A DNA stretch of 64,000 nt from Desulfobacterium sp. (GCA_030145245.1 JAQYWC010000025.1:124001-188000), one strand, 5' to 3'; counted from the first letter of the stretch, positions 9,583 through 18,719 are shown. Notes: a model not told the origin generated them from the letters alone. A program made the numbers and translations.

Positions 9583-10773
9583 ATGTTCATACATTTCTTC
9601 TACAAGCTCAAGGAGGTGGGGGTTCCGGTTTCGCCCACGGCCTTTCTCACCCTTCAAAAGGCCCTGGACAAGGGGCTTGTCTCCTGTCTTGACGACCTCT
9701 ACACCACGGCAAGAGCCATCCTGGTGAAGAGCGAGCGCTATTTTGATCTCTATGACCAGGTGTTTGCCTTCTGTTTCGAAGGGGTGCAGCTGCCGGAGAA
9801 CGACGGGTTTGAGATCGATGAGATGGCCCGGGCCATGCTGGACGAGTGGCTCAAGAACCCCAAAAAGCTCGCCAATGCCCTGGGCGTGGATGAGTCCAAA
9901 CTGGCTGATCTCACTCCGGACGAGCTCATCGATTACTTTAAGGAGCGGCTCAAGGACCAGGATGGCCGCCACGAAGGCGGGAACAAGTGGATCGGAACCG
10001 GCGGCACCTCTCCTGTGGGGCACTCGGGCCACCATCCCGGCGGGATGCGGGTCGGCGGCGAATCCCGGAACAAGTCGGCGGTAAAGGTGGCCAACGAGCG
10101 GCGCTACAAGGATTACTCTGGCCGTGGACCCCTGACCCAGGCCATGATGGGCGAGGCCCTGAAGCGGCTTCGCAACATGGTGCCCACCGGCCCCAGGGAC
10201 CAGGTCAACATCGATGAGACCATCTACCGGACCATGAAGAATGCGGGCGAGATCGAGCTTGTGTTTGACCGCGCTATGCGGGACCGGCTCAAGGTGATCC
10301 TTGCCATCGACAACGGCGGGTGGTCCATGGATCCCTACATCGCCATGGTCCAGACCCTGTTCGACTATGCCAGGTCCCAGTTCAAGGAAGTAAAGACGGT
10401 CTTTTTCCACAACACCATCTACGACCATGTGTGGGAGGACCCCCAGCGCTACAAGAAGCCCATGAAGATCGATGATTTTATCAAGCGGGACCCCGATACC
10501 CGGTTCATCGTGGTGGGGGACGCCAGCATGGCGCCCTATGAACTCATGTCCCATGACGGCTCCATCCACATCCGGGAGCGAAGCGGCAAGCCGAGCATCG
10601 AGCGCCTGGGTTACATCTCAGAGACCTTTGACCACTCGGTGTGGCTCAATCCCGTTCCCCAGTCCATGTGGGGGTACACCCATTCGATCATGGCGATCTC
10701 AAAGATTTTTCCCATGTTCGAGCTCTCCCTGGACGGGCTTGAACAGGCCGTGACCCGCCTCATGGCAAGATAA
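9583..10773 (+). CDS. VWA-domain protein, CoxE-like partner of MoxR
   Basis: A 396-residue soluble protein in operon with the MoxR ATPase. The N-terminal half is charged and contains a Gly/His-rich stretch at about 140-165. The C-terminal third is a von Willebrand A fold beginning ILAIDNGGWSM at about residue 240. The MIDAS motif, normally DxSxS, is here D-N-G-G-W-S, so the first Ser is replaced by Gly and an extra residue is present; metal binding may be weakened. A second acidic loop, VVGDASMAPYE, is typical of this subfamily. GAGGGG precedes the ATG. MoxR-VWA pairs work together on protein complex maturation; the client is unknown. Confidence 0.85.
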   Translation: MFIHFFYKLKEVGVPVSPTAFLTLQKALDKGLVSCLDDLYTTARAILVKSERYFDLYDQVFAFCFEGVQLPENDGFEIDEMARAMLDEWLKNPKKLANALGVDESKLADLTPDELIDYFKERLKDQDGRHEGGNKWIGTGGTSPVGHSGHHPGGMRVGGESRNKSAVKVANERRYKDYSGRGPLTQAMMGEALKRLRNMVPTGPRDQVNIDETIYRTMKNAGEIELVFDRAMRDRLKVILAIDNGGWSMDPYIAMVQTLFDYARSQFKEVKTVFFHNTIYDHVWEDPQRYKKPMKIDDFIKRDPDTRFIVVGDASMAPYELMSHDGSIHIRERSGKPSIERLGYISETFDHSVWLNPVPQSMWGYTHSIMAISKIFPMFELSLDGLEQAVTRLMAR

Positions 10774-10826
10774 GCTTTCCGGGGGCGCTGTGGATTGGAA
10801 AAAGCGCCCCCCTTGTGGCAGGGTGT

Positions 10827-11609
10827 TTAGAGGTCCACGTTAAAGAGCTTGCAGGTGTTCTCCCAGATGGTTTCCGAGAGGGTCTCAACATCCTCTCCCC
10901 TGATCTCGGCAAGCCTTTCCATGACAAGCCGTACAAAGGCCGGCTCGTTCCGGCGGACCTTGTTCTTTTGGGGGGCCGGGGTCAGATAGGGGGCATCGGT
11001 CTCGATGAGGATGCGGTCCTTTGGGATCAGGGTGGCAAGCTCCCGGAGCTGTTCCCCCCGCTGCTTGATGGTGAGAATGCCCGTGATGCCGATGTGAAAC
11101 CCAAGGTCCAGGTACCGGAACATTTCCGCTTTTGTTCCGGAAAAGCAGTGGACAACGCCTTGGTTCTTCTTGAAACTGAAGCTCTCCAGCACCTGGAGAA
11201 ACCGTCCTTCTGAATCCCGCTCATGAAAGATCAGGGGCAGGCCCAGCTCGTCGGCCGCCGCCATCTGCGCTTCAAGCCACTGCTCCTGAACGTTTGCCGG
11301 GGAGTGCATCCGGTTGAAGTCAAGACCCACCTCGCCCCAGGCCCGGACACAGGGATTCTCTGCCAGAAGCTTTAATGCCGTCATGGTCTCGTTGGAACAA
11401 TCCCTGGCGTCATGGGGATGGATGCCCACGGCGGTAAAGAGGTTGCTTCGGTCTTTGGCAAGCTCAACTGCCTTTTTCGAGGTGGCAAGGGTGACCCCGG
11501 CGATCATCATGGCATGGATCCCGGCCTCATCAGCCCGGGTGAGCATCTCTTCGAAATCGTCGTTAAAACAGGGGTCGTCAATATGGCAGTGGCTGTCAAA
11601 GAGCCTCAT
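10827..11609 (-). CDS. TatD-family metal-dependent hydrolase
   Basis: A 260-residue TIM-barrel hydrolase of the TatD DNase family. Metal-ligand and active-site motifs are all present: DSHCHID at the N-terminus, GEVGLDF, FHERD, HCFSG and ETDAPYLTP. TatD proteins are cytoplasmic 3'-5' exonucleases linked to DNA repair and RNA quality control. I chose the ATG of MRLFDSHCH, with AAGGAAG upstream; a longer frame to 11642 has a poor initiation site. A 43-bp stretch resembling the start of this gene recurs at 12083-12125. Confidence 0.93.
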   Translation of the reverse strand: MRLFDSHCHIDDPCFNDDFEEMLTRADEAGIHAMMIAGVTLATSKKAVELAKDRSNLFTAVGIHPHDARDCSNETMTALKLLAENPCVRAWGEVGLDFNRMHSPANVQEQWLEAQMAAADELGLPLIFHERDSEGRFLQVLESFSFKKNQGVVHCFSGTKAEMFRYLDLGFHIGITGILTIKQRGEQLRELATLIPKDRILIETDAPYLTPAPQKNKVRRNEPAFVRLVMERLAEIRGEDVETLSETIWENTCKLFNVDL

Positions 11610-11671
11610 CTCTATCTTCCTTATATAATGGTAAAAAAGCATCCATTTTTACAGCATAACACTCCCAATAT

Positions 11672-12010
11672 CAAGGGAAAGATGGGGGCTCAATCGGGTT
11701 TGTCTCATTAAAAAACTTGATCCTGGCTCCCGGCACTGCCCAGGTTAAAGGGATCATGCACGGTGAAGTCATTTCCGTACCCATTGATGAAGACCAGGAA
11801 GAAGCGGCAAGGAAAAATCAGAAATTTGATCTCATCGCTCTGCCTGTCATTAATCAAGACGGTGCATTGATAGGGGCGGCTCTCTCCATTGTTACTGCCA
11901 CATTGAAATTGGATCCCGCCGTGGTCGCAAGCCCGGCATTGACAACAATGGTGGATATTTCAGGATTCCTCATCTATTTTATGACGGCAAAGCTACTCTT
12001 GGGAATATGA
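11672..12010 (+). pseudogene. mgtE: mgtE magnesium transporter remnant, N-terminus and core deleted
   Basis: The reading frame begins in mid-domain with GGSIGFVSLKNLILAP, matching the end of the first CBS domain of MgtE. It runs through the second CBS domain (VPIDEDQEEAARKNQKFDLIALPV) and then jumps to the last MgtE membrane helix (DPAVVASPALTTMVDISGFLIYF). The N-terminal domain, most of the first CBS domain and about four of the five membrane helices are missing. The jump falls near GALIG|AALSIV and keeps frame. A TTG at 11717 could start translation, but the product could not be a channel. I treat it as a decaying remnant. Confidence 0.8.
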
Positions 12011-12082
12011 GAGGATGGGATCATCTTTAATGGCTGTGGTTGCCTGTCTCCCTGGTTTATTACACCCGGACGCGCATTGATG

Positions 12083-12125
12083 TGAAGTTGTCCTCAAAAA
12101 CAGGGGGACGTCAATATGACAGTGG
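12083..12125 (-). pseudogene. fragment of a second tatD-like gene start
   Basis: On the minus strand this stretch reads HCHIDVPLF, and at DNA level it aligns closely with 11552-11592, the start of the intact TatD gene (shared word CGTCAATATG, with flanking matches). Only about 40 bp are recognisable. It suggests a duplicated or displaced tatD start next to the mgtE remnant. Confidence 0.5.
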
Positions 12126-12337
12126 GCCCTGGGAGATGTAGGATATGAAGATTTTTTTGGGCCAGGCACTTTATCTCCAATAAAGAAAGGTACCAGTTGC
12201 TTTTAAATGACAGCATTCTTGCAATCGTTTCAATGTTACTGTATCAAAATATGAGTAATGAAATACATAAAATTTCTGGATTCCAAATAGTTGTAAGGTG
12301 CTATCCAGCAAAAAAAGGTTTAAAGGATAACCGCAAT

Positions 12338-13069
12338 ATGAATGTTCGTGCAGAAACAACGCTCTTTCTCCTCATGTCAGTCGATGGAAAGATTTCTAGT
12401 GGGGAGAGTGATTTGCTCGATCCGGACAGGGATTGGAAAAGAATTCACGGAGTCAAAGAGGGTCTGGCCCAATACTACCAGGTTGAGCAAACAACGGATT
12501 TATATTCGTTGATCACCGGAAAAATATTGTATAAACTTGGATTAAATGAACTAGAAATACCTCAAGAACAACCGAAAAGCGCTGCTTTTCTGAATTTTAT
12601 AGTTGTTGATCGAAAGCCATGGTTGACCACACATGGTGTCAGGGCGATAGCGAATGGGGTGAAGAATCTATATATTGTAACGAACAATCCTGCACATCCG
12701 GCTCACTGTTTGCAAAACGAAATAGATAATTTGAGAGTAATATCCTATCGGGGAAAAATTGATTTTTTAGATCTTTTTCAAAAGATGTATCGAGAGTATG
12801 GAGCCGAACGTATTACTGTTCAATCTGGCGGGACGCTAAATGCTGTACTTGTTCGCAGTGGACTTATTGACCATCTTCTTCTCGTCGTCGCTCCGTTGCT
12901 GGTAGGCGGCGAAGCTACTCCAACGTTGGTAGACGGATTTTCTTTTCAGAGTGAAACTGACCTCATGGGCATTAAGGCATTAAAACTTGCTAAGTGTGAA
13001 GCGTTGAAGGATTCGTATATTCGTTTGGAGTATGATGTGATTCAAAAGACAATTATAGATGCGAAATGA
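12338..13069 (+). CDS. RibD C-terminal-domain (dihydrofolate-reductase-like) protein
   Basis: A 243-residue protein of the RibD_C fold, an NADPH-dependent reductase family that includes the riboflavin-pathway reductase and many stand-alone members. It begins ETTLFLLMSVDGKIS, the usual first strand with its substrate-loop Gly/Lys. It continues with VQSGGTLNAVLVRSGLIDHLLL and PLLVGGEATPTL, the cofactor-binding segments. The deaminase half of RibD is absent. The gene is clearly more AT-rich than its neighbours and sits after two gene remnants, suggesting horizontal acquisition. I place the start at the ATG of MNVRAETT (AAAGGA upstream). Its substrate cannot be assigned. Confidence 0.8.
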   Translation: MNVRAETTLFLLMSVDGKISSGESDLLDPDRDWKRIHGVKEGLAQYYQVEQTTDLYSLITGKILYKLGLNELEIPQEQPKSAAFLNFIVVDRKPWLTTHGVRAIANGVKNLYIVTNNPAHPAHCLQNEIDNLRVISYRGKIDFLDLFQKMYREYGAERITVQSGGTLNAVLVRSGLIDHLLLVVAPLLVGGEATPTLVDGFSFQSETDLMGIKALKLAKCEALKDSYIRLEYDVIQKTIIDAK

Positions 13070-13104
13070 TCAGGAAAAAGCCAACAAGCCAATGCTCCTG
13101 ACGC

Positions 13105-13134
13105 CAAAAAAAACCGATGGTTTTATACATCGGT
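13105..13134 (-). terminator. intrinsic terminator, minus strand
   Basis: Minus-strand hairpin with arms ACCGATG / CATCGGT followed directly by eight U residues (plus-strand A-run at about 13105-13112). It is well placed to end transcripts from the DUF169 gene and also lies just after the convergent RibD-like gene. Confidence 0.7.
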
Positions 13135-13235
13135 ACCTTTCTAAGTGAATAGATATTGAGAGATGAGTGAGGCTTTATATTTGAAGTTCCTTGGCGGGGA
13201 GCCTTTCTATTCTTTAATCTCAGGTTGAACAATTG

Positions 13236-13274
13236 CTTGGGTTGCGGGATCGTAATATTGCTCCGCAACCCAAG
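13236..13274 (-). terminator. 12-bp perfect hairpin after the DUF169 gene
   Basis: Arms CTTGGGTTGCGG and CCGCAACCCAAG with a 15-nt AT-rich loop, 33 bp past the DUF169 stop. It lacks a U-tail and probably works with the intrinsic terminator at 13105-13134. Confidence 0.5.
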
Positions 13275-13306
13275 AACCTTTGATTGTGCTTTCGTGTTTT
13301 TTGAGG

Positions 13307-14107
13307 TTATTTCTTTATCCGCTTCCAGGCTTTGGTGCCCAGCATGCTTTGGGGCCATTTGTCAAGCATTTCCAGAAACAGGTCAGAGGGGATGGTATAG
13401 GTCAGCTCATCTTTTTTTAAGTACTTCAGGCAATTGATGTCGAAACCGCCGATCACGGCTTTGGTTTTGCCCTGCTTGAGGAATTTTCTCGGCCAGGAGA
13501 TCATCCCGCAGCAGCCCACACCAAAGGGGATCTGCACCGCTTCAGGGTCGCTGGTGAGGAAAACGGTCAGTGCATTCAGGCCTATCATGGTTTCACGGTT
13601 GGGAAAGAACACCACGAGTTCCGGTTGTTCATCTTCTTTGAACAGGCTCAAGGGCTGGATGACAAGCACCGGGGCCGTGGCTTTTGGCGGTTCAAATCCA
13701 TCGTAAAACGCTTTGCCTGTTTCCGGGGAATCAACGTATCGTTCTCCCTCCATTTTACCGGGGATGCCCGTTGAGAGGAGAGCGGGTTCAAATTCCTCAT
13801 AATAGGGTTTTAATCCCATGAAGAACGCGCCGCCCAGGCAGCCGTAATGTTCCTGGTCAAAATAGGCCGCAGCCTTTTCCCGGCGGGCCCTCCTTACTTT
13901 TCCCAGGACGCAGGAGATCCAGTTGACCTCGCCGTCTGACTCCTTTGGCAGCCGGCCCAGGGAAATCTGGGCTTTGGGTGTGAAACCTGTGGCGGGCTTT
14001 TGATCGGTGTAAAAGATCCCCATGGGTTCTTCTGTAATACCCAGTGCTTCCATGAACGATTCAAGCTTTTGGGTGAATTCCGGTCCGTTGACGGTATGGT
14101 TTTGCAT
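13307..14107 (-). CDS. DUF169-family protein
   Basis: A 266-residue protein of the DUF169 family. The visible core includes EPMGIFYTD near the N-terminus, a Cys-containing loop HYGCLGGAFFMG at about 120-131 and a second one, FGVGCCGMISWPR, with a CC pair near 207. Conserved Cys pairs suggest metal or cofactor binding in this family, but no function is established. A strong GGAGGAAC site precedes the ATG at 14107; a longer frame to 14224 overlaps the upstream transporter and is unlikely. It follows the DMT gene by 29 bp on the same strand. Confidence 0.85.
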   Translation of the reverse strand: MQNHTVNGPEFTQKLESFMEALGITEEPMGIFYTDQKPATGFTPKAQISLGRLPKESDGEVNWISCVLGKVRRARREKAAAYFDQEHYGCLGGAFFMGLKPYYEEFEPALLSTGIPGKMEGERYVDSPETGKAFYDGFEPPKATAPVLVIQPLSLFKEDEQPELVVFFPNRETMIGLNALTVFLTSDPEAVQIPFGVGCCGMISWPRKFLKQGKTKAVIGGFDINCLKYLKKDELTYTIPSDLFLEMLDKWPQSMLGTKAWKRIKK

Positions 14108-14136
14108 TGTTCCTCCTTCAGGCATTGGGTGAACTG

Positions 14137-14547
14137 CTAGGTGGTGAAAAAAAAGATGGCGGTAAAGGAGCTCAGGATGCCAAGGCACTCTTTCAGGGTC
14201 AGGGGCTCTTTTAATATGAGGCATCCCAGGGTGAGGGTGATCACAGGGGACAGGGAGGTGAACATGGCCACCACCGATACCTTTCCTGATTTGACCGCAA
14301 AAAGAAATCCAAGGCAGCCGGTCAATCCGATGATTCCGGTGGCGATGCCAAGGCAGATCCCTTTAACGTGGATGTCCGGCCGAAAATCAACAAGGGTGAG
14401 GACGATAAAACCCATGATGGCGGCTCCGATGGTTTCATAGATCATGGCACTCATGGGGCTTACGTACCGGGTGGTGATCTTGGGGATAAAACTCCAAATC
14501 CCCCAACAGACAAGTGTCACAGATGCAGGCAATATCCAGGTGGGCAT
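14137..14547 (-). CDS. half-size EamA/DMT-superfamily transporter
   Basis: A 136-residue membrane protein with about five hydrophobic segments, corresponding to a single EamA repeat. The second repeat signature, SLSPVITLTLGCLILKEPLTLKECLGILSSFTAI, is the standard C-terminal end of an EamA domain. Full-length DMT exporters have two such repeats; single-repeat forms must work as dimers. AGGAGGAG precedes the ATG. The direction of transport and substrate are unknown. It probably forms an operon with the DUF169 gene. Confidence 0.82.
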   Translation of the reverse strand: MPTWILPASVTLVCWGIWSFIPKITTRYVSPMSAMIYETIGAAIMGFIVLTLVDFRPDIHVKGICLGIATGIIGLTGCLGFLFAVKSGKVSVVAMFTSLSPVITLTLGCLILKEPLTLKECLGILSSFTAIFFFTT

Positions 14548-14571
14548 AATTGATCCTCCTCCTTGTTTTGG

Positions 14572-14644
14572 TTCTTAGCTTTGATTATCGTGTTCTTTTG
14601 GCAAAAGAATCAGAAAACCTCTTTGGGTCTGGCTTGTCCAGGTT
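14572..14644 (+). repeat. dispersed leader-like repeat, copy 1
   Basis: A 73-nt stretch that aligns almost without gaps to 26844-26915; most positions match. Both copies hold a TTCTTTTGG...AAGAA hairpin and the shared block TCTGGCTTGTCCAGGTT, which can itself form a CTGG/CCAG stem-loop. It lies about 150 bp upstream of the SARP regulator, in the same orientation. Confidence 0.7.
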
Positions 14645-14791
14645 CGGCTGTAAAAGGTTGAACCCTTGAAACAGGATATAGCATGGCACCGTTCCCAAAA
14701 CGTCCCCACGAGCGTTCCCAAAGGCGGGACCAATAAAAAATTGTAAAAAAGATATCTTTGTTATACCTATGGTGCCTAGGAGAAAATTGCC

Positions 14792-17700
14792 ATGACGGAG
14801 TTGAGATTTCAATTTTTCGGTCCCCCCTGCTTTAAATTGAACGGGGCATCCATCAGGGTTGGGCGGCGCAAGGCCGTAGCCCTGGCCGCATACCTTGCGG
14901 TCACGGGGAAAAGTCATTCCAGGGAGAGGCTGGCCGACCTGTTCTGGCCGGAGTATGACCGGGAAAAGGCAAGATCCTCCCTTCGGCGCACCCTTTCAGT
15001 GATGACAAAAGCGTTGGGTAAATTCTGGCTTGCCATTGACAGGGATACCATCGGGTTTGTCCCCCATGACGATCTTTGGGTGGATGTGGTACGGTTCCGG
15101 GAGCTGATTGCCCGGTCGTTGTCCGGCGCTGAATCCGTTGCGGTCCTTGAAGAGGCGGCCCTGATTTATGACAGTTCCTTTCTTGCGGGATTCAGCCTTG
15201 GGGACGCGCCTGACTTTGACGACTGGCAATTTGAGCAGGCCGAGGGGCTTTGCCGCAGGGCCATCCAGGTTTTGGAACGCCTGACAAAAGGGGGCATGGA
15301 GAGCGGGGAGTATCCCAGGGCCATTGGCCATGCCCGGGATTGGGTTGAGCTGGACCCTTTGAACGAAGTGGCCCACAGGCAGCTCATCCGGCTCTACTGC
15401 CAGATCGGTCAGCAGGGTTTGGCCCTTCGCCAGTATGAAAAATGCACGGGCCTGCTTCAAAAAGAGCTGGGCGTCCTGCCGGACGAGGCTACCTCGGCAC
15501 TTGGTGCAACCATTCGGACAAAACCCCTTGTTACTGAAAAGCCGTTTTCCCTGCCTTTGACCAACCTGCCGGCCCAATCCACCCGCTTTGTGGGGCGAAA
15601 ACAGGAGCTCAAGACCCTGCTGGACCGGATGAGCACTCCTGGGGTGAGGCTTTTGACCCTGACCGGGCCCGGAGGAATCGGGAAGACCCGGCTGGCCCTG
15701 GAGGCAGCAACTGTCTTGGAGGCCGCACCGGCCCTGGAGGCCTCACAGGGCCTGGGAGATGGTTTTCCCCAGTGTGTTTTTTTTCTTTCCCTTGCGAATC
15801 TTTCCTCCGTGGAAGCCGTGGTTTCGGCCCTGGTGAGGATCTTTGGACTCAGCTTTGATGAAATGAGCGATCCATTGAACCAGCTGCTCTATTTCCTCAG
15901 TTCCAGGAAACCCCTTGTTGTGCTGGACAACCTTGAGCACCTGCCGGAAGCCGGGATGCTGGTGTCGGAAATGCTGAACCGGTCGCCCGGGCTGAAGATC
16001 CTTGCAACCTCAAGAACCCGGCTGATGCTCAAGGGAGAACATCTTTTTCCTCTTTCCGGTCTTTTGTGCCCTGGCACGTCCTTGCAGGAGATGGACAAAG
16101 GTGCCGTTTCCAAAGCAGAGGAAAAATATGATGCTGTGGCGCTGTTTCTTTCAACCGCCCGGATGGTCAGGCCGGATATGGAATTGAATGCCGCAAACGT
16201 TGACGGGGTTGCACGCATCTGTGAGCTGACCCAGGGGATGCCGCTTGCGCTGATACTGGCCGCCGGATGGGTGGAGATCTTTCCGCCGGAAGAGATCGCG
16301 GATGAGATCCGGAAAAGTCTGGATTTCCTCAAGGCCGGGATCCGGGATCTTCCCCCCTCCCACCAGAGCATGCGGGCCGTGTTTGACTCATCATGGAACC
16401 GGTTGCCGGAAAATGAGAAAAAGATCTTTATGAAGATTTCGGTTTTCAGGGACGGTTTTACCATGGATGCCGTGGCTGCCGTGACCGGCACCGGAAGGAA
16501 TTTGGCTGCCTCCATGGCGGCGAGCCTTGTGAGAAAATCCATGCTCAAAGCCGATCCTGGAACAGGGCGTTTCGAGATCCATCCGCTCCTGGGGCAGTAT
16601 GTCCGGGAGGCGCTTGGTAAGTTGGGCCTGGTGAAAGGGATGATGGATGCCCATGCCAATTACTATCTGAACCGGGTCCATGAAAATGGAAAAGGGTTGA
16701 TAGGGGAAGGGATGCTCGCCTGCCGGCAGGCCATGGATGCTGATTTTGCCAATATTCGCCAGGCATGGTTTTGGGCCGTGGATGAGCGGGATCTTGCCGC
16801 TTTGACCCGTGCCGCCACGGGCCTGTACGTCTATTTTGACATGCACACCCGTTACCATGAAGGTGAAGCCATGTTTCGCCCGGCCAAACAGATGGTTTTG
16901 GGGGCCTTCGGGGTAAACCCGGACCCGGGTGTGATTCTTTTGTGCTGGTTTGACATGCAGGATCAGCCCCTCTCATCCCAGGAGGCGTTCCAGGAGATAA
17001 CGGGGGGTGCCCGGGTTTGCCTGAGAAATGCCGTGAAACGTAAAGACGGCCAGTCCAGGGCATTTGCTCTTTTGCTCCTGGGGGCCATTGCCTTTAAACA
17101 GGAGCGGTACCAGCGGGCCATCAGGCTTTTTCGCTTGGGTCTTGAAGCGGATCCCGGCCTAGAGCATTCCTTCTGGGTCACCATCCGTATTGCATTGTGC
17201 TGGCGGGCCCTGGGGCAGATGGACCGGGCGATCCTGGGGTTCAGGCAAAGCCATGGGGTCGGGAGCAGGCTGGGGGATGCGATCAAGTGTGCGTGGTCCC
17301 TCGGCAACATCGGATCGGCCGAGCTGTGCATGGGCAACCTGGAAAAGGCTGAATCCTGCCTCCGGTCGGCCGGGGAGTCTTTTGGGCGAATCAACGCGCC
17401 CCTGGGCATGGTGAGCTGCTGGGAGGAGCTGGGATTGATCGCTTTTTTAAAAGGGGATCTGACCCGGGCCGCCTTGCTGGCGGATCAGGCCATTGAGACT
17501 TCAAAGGATCTTGGGTTTGCCCTGTCACGGTATCAGAGGGCCCGGGCCCTGAAGGGGCTTGTTCTTGCTGCGGCCGGTGATCCGGACCTGGGGGAAACAT
17601 GTCTTAGAAAGGTGCTGAAAACCGGAATGTCTAGTTTTACGGCCCACCTGGGCATGACTTTCTTTGCCTGTTTAAAGGGGGATCGTTCTGCTGGGGAACT

Positions 17701-17962
17701 ACACCTGAAATCCGCTGCCCAAAGCGCTTCAGCCCTGCACAAACCCCAGTTGAAAGTGTTGTTGCTGTTGGCGTCAGCAGCCGTTGCGGCCCAGGCCGGA
17801 GAGGACAAGGAGGCTTGCGGGCTTTTGAGCCTTGTGTTCCATGATCCAAGCTGCCCCACGGGGCTTTTTGAGGTCTGGGAGTTTCCTTCCATCCTGGTTG
17901 CAAGGATCAGATCCAGGATGACTCCCGGGGAGTTTAGTCGAGCCTGGCGTAGTGGGCGATGA
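14792..17962 (+). CDS. SARP/BTAD-type regulator with NB-ARC ATPase and TPR repeats
   Basis: A 1056-residue multidomain regulator. Residues about 1-95 form an OmpR-type winged helix (GRRKAVALAAYLAV...LADLFWPEY...RSSLRRTLS). About 100-235 is a bacterial transcriptional activation (BTAD) helical repeat domain. A STAND/NB-ARC ATPase follows, with P-loop LTGPGGIGKTRL at about 288 and VVLDNLEHL near 375. The C-terminal third holds degenerate TPR repeats (about 740-1000). Such proteins switch by ATP-driven oligomerisation on ligand sensing; AfsR of Streptomyces is the best known relative. Its last 29 bp overlap the convergent solute-binding protein gene. The target genes are not evident. Confidence 0.88.
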   Translation: MTELRFQFFGPPCFKLNGASIRVGRRKAVALAAYLAVTGKSHSRERLADLFWPEYDREKARSSLRRTLSVMTKALGKFWLAIDRDTIGFVPHDDLWVDVVRFRELIARSLSGAESVAVLEEAALIYDSSFLAGFSLGDAPDFDDWQFEQAEGLCRRAIQVLERLTKGGMESGEYPRAIGHARDWVELDPLNEVAHRQLIRLYCQIGQQGLALRQYEKCTGLLQKELGVLPDEATSALGATIRTKPLVTEKPFSLPLTNLPAQSTRFVGRKQELKTLLDRMSTPGVRLLTLTGPGGIGKTRLALEAATVLEAAPALEASQGLGDGFPQCVFFLSLANLSSVEAVVSALVRIFGLSFDEMSDPLNQLLYFLSSRKPLVVLDNLEHLPEAGMLVSEMLNRSPGLKILATSRTRLMLKGEHLFPLSGLLCPGTSLQEMDKGAVSKAEEKYDAVALFLSTARMVRPDMELNAANVDGVARICELTQGMPLALILAAGWVEIFPPEEIADEIRKSLDFLKAGIRDLPPSHQSMRAVFDSSWNRLPENEKKIFMKISVFRDGFTMDAVAAVTGTGRNLAASMAASLVRKSMLKADPGTGRFEIHPLLGQYVREALGKLGLVKGMMDAHANYYLNRVHENGKGLIGEGMLACRQAMDADFANIRQAWFWAVDERDLAALTRAATGLYVYFDMHTRYHEGEAMFRPAKQMVLGAFGVNPDPGVILLCWFDMQDQPLSSQEAFQEITGGARVCLRNAVKRKDGQSRAFALLLLGAIAFKQERYQRAIRLFRLGLEADPGLEHSFWVTIRIALCWRALGQMDRAILGFRQSHGVGSRLGDAIKCAWSLGNIGSAELCMGNLEKAESCLRSAGESFGRINAPLGMVSCWEELGLIAFLKGDLTRAALLADQAIETSKDLGFALSRYQRARALKGLVLAAAGDPDLGETCLRKVLKTGMSSFTAHLGMTFFACLKGDRSAGELHLKSAAQSASALHKPQLKVLLLLASAAVAAQAGEDKEACGLLSLVFHDPSCPTGLFEVWEFPSILVARIRSRMTPGEFSRAWRSGR

Positions 17963-18719
17963 TTTTGTCGATCTCACCGCTTTCATGGCACTCTTTTAAT
18001 GCCTGGTTAAATTGTTTGAGAAACGGTTGCATCTTCAGGTCTTTGGAAAAACCGAGGAAATTGGGATCCTGGCTGAAGGGTTTTGGGAGGATGGCAAACT
18101 TCTCTTTGGCTTTAAGTAAATCTTCATCTTTCTTAAGGGTTTGAGAAAATGCGATCCTGCCGGGGCTGATGAGGGCGGCGTTGATGCCTCCCATCAACAG
18201 CTTATGCAGGCGCTCAACAGGGCCATAGTCTTTGACCGCATGGAACAGGCCGGATCTTTTTGCTTCTTCAAACTCCTCCCCAAAGCTGCCTGCCAGGCCG
18301 ATACCCAGTTTTTTTCCTCTTAGATCTTCGATCTTGTCAAAGGGGAACTCTTTTCCCTTTAAGACCACCAGGATCACCTCATCATGGTAGACCACATCCG
18401 AATAGTCAAATATCTTCAGCCGTTCGTTTGTTTTGGATAATCCAATGATGCCGCCTTTACCCTGTGTGGCAAGGAGATAGGCCCGGGCCCAGGGGTAGAG
18501 CCTGATGGTGAACCGGCAGTCCAGTTTTTTTTCGGCATATCCCAGGATATCGATCAGGATGCCTTTGGGGTTGCCGTTGTCATTATATATCTTGGGGATC
18601 TTGTAATCGTTTCCCAGGATAACGATCTCCTGGCACAGGGCAGATGTGCCTGTCAATACCATAAAGGCGACCAGCAGAATGAGGATTTGGGAAAATTTGG
18701 ATTTGAACAGGCTGTTCAT
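17934..18719 (-). CDS. orphan periplasmic solute-binding protein (family 3)
   Basis: A 261-residue secreted protein with a Sec signal peptide (hydrophobic core ILILLVAFMVLTG, probable cleavage after ALC/Q). The rest is a bacterial extracellular solute-binding protein family 3 fold: GILIDILGYAEKKL, then a second lobe with EDLRGKKLGIGLAGS. No permease or ATPase is adjacent, so it may feed a sensor or a remote transporter. The start at 18719 has GGGGAG upstream. Its 3' end overlaps the convergent SARP regulator by 29 bp. Confidence 0.85.
   Translation of the reverse strand: MNSLFKSKFSQILILLVAFMVLTGTSALCQEIVILGNDYKIPKIYNDNGNPKGILIDILGYAEKKLDCRFTIRLYPWARAYLLATQGKGGIIGLSKTNERLKIFDYSDVVYHDEVILVVLKGKEFPFDKIEDLRGKKLGIGLAGSFGEEFEEAKRSGLFHAVKDYGPVERLHKLLMGGINAALISPGRIAFSQTLKKDEDLLKAKEKFAILPKPFSQDPNFLGFSKDLKMQPFLKQFNQALKECHESGEIDKIIAHYARLD

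Noticed and set aside
9562-10569. 335-residue minus-strand reading frame
   Set aside because: Antisense to the VWA gene, no conserved motif.
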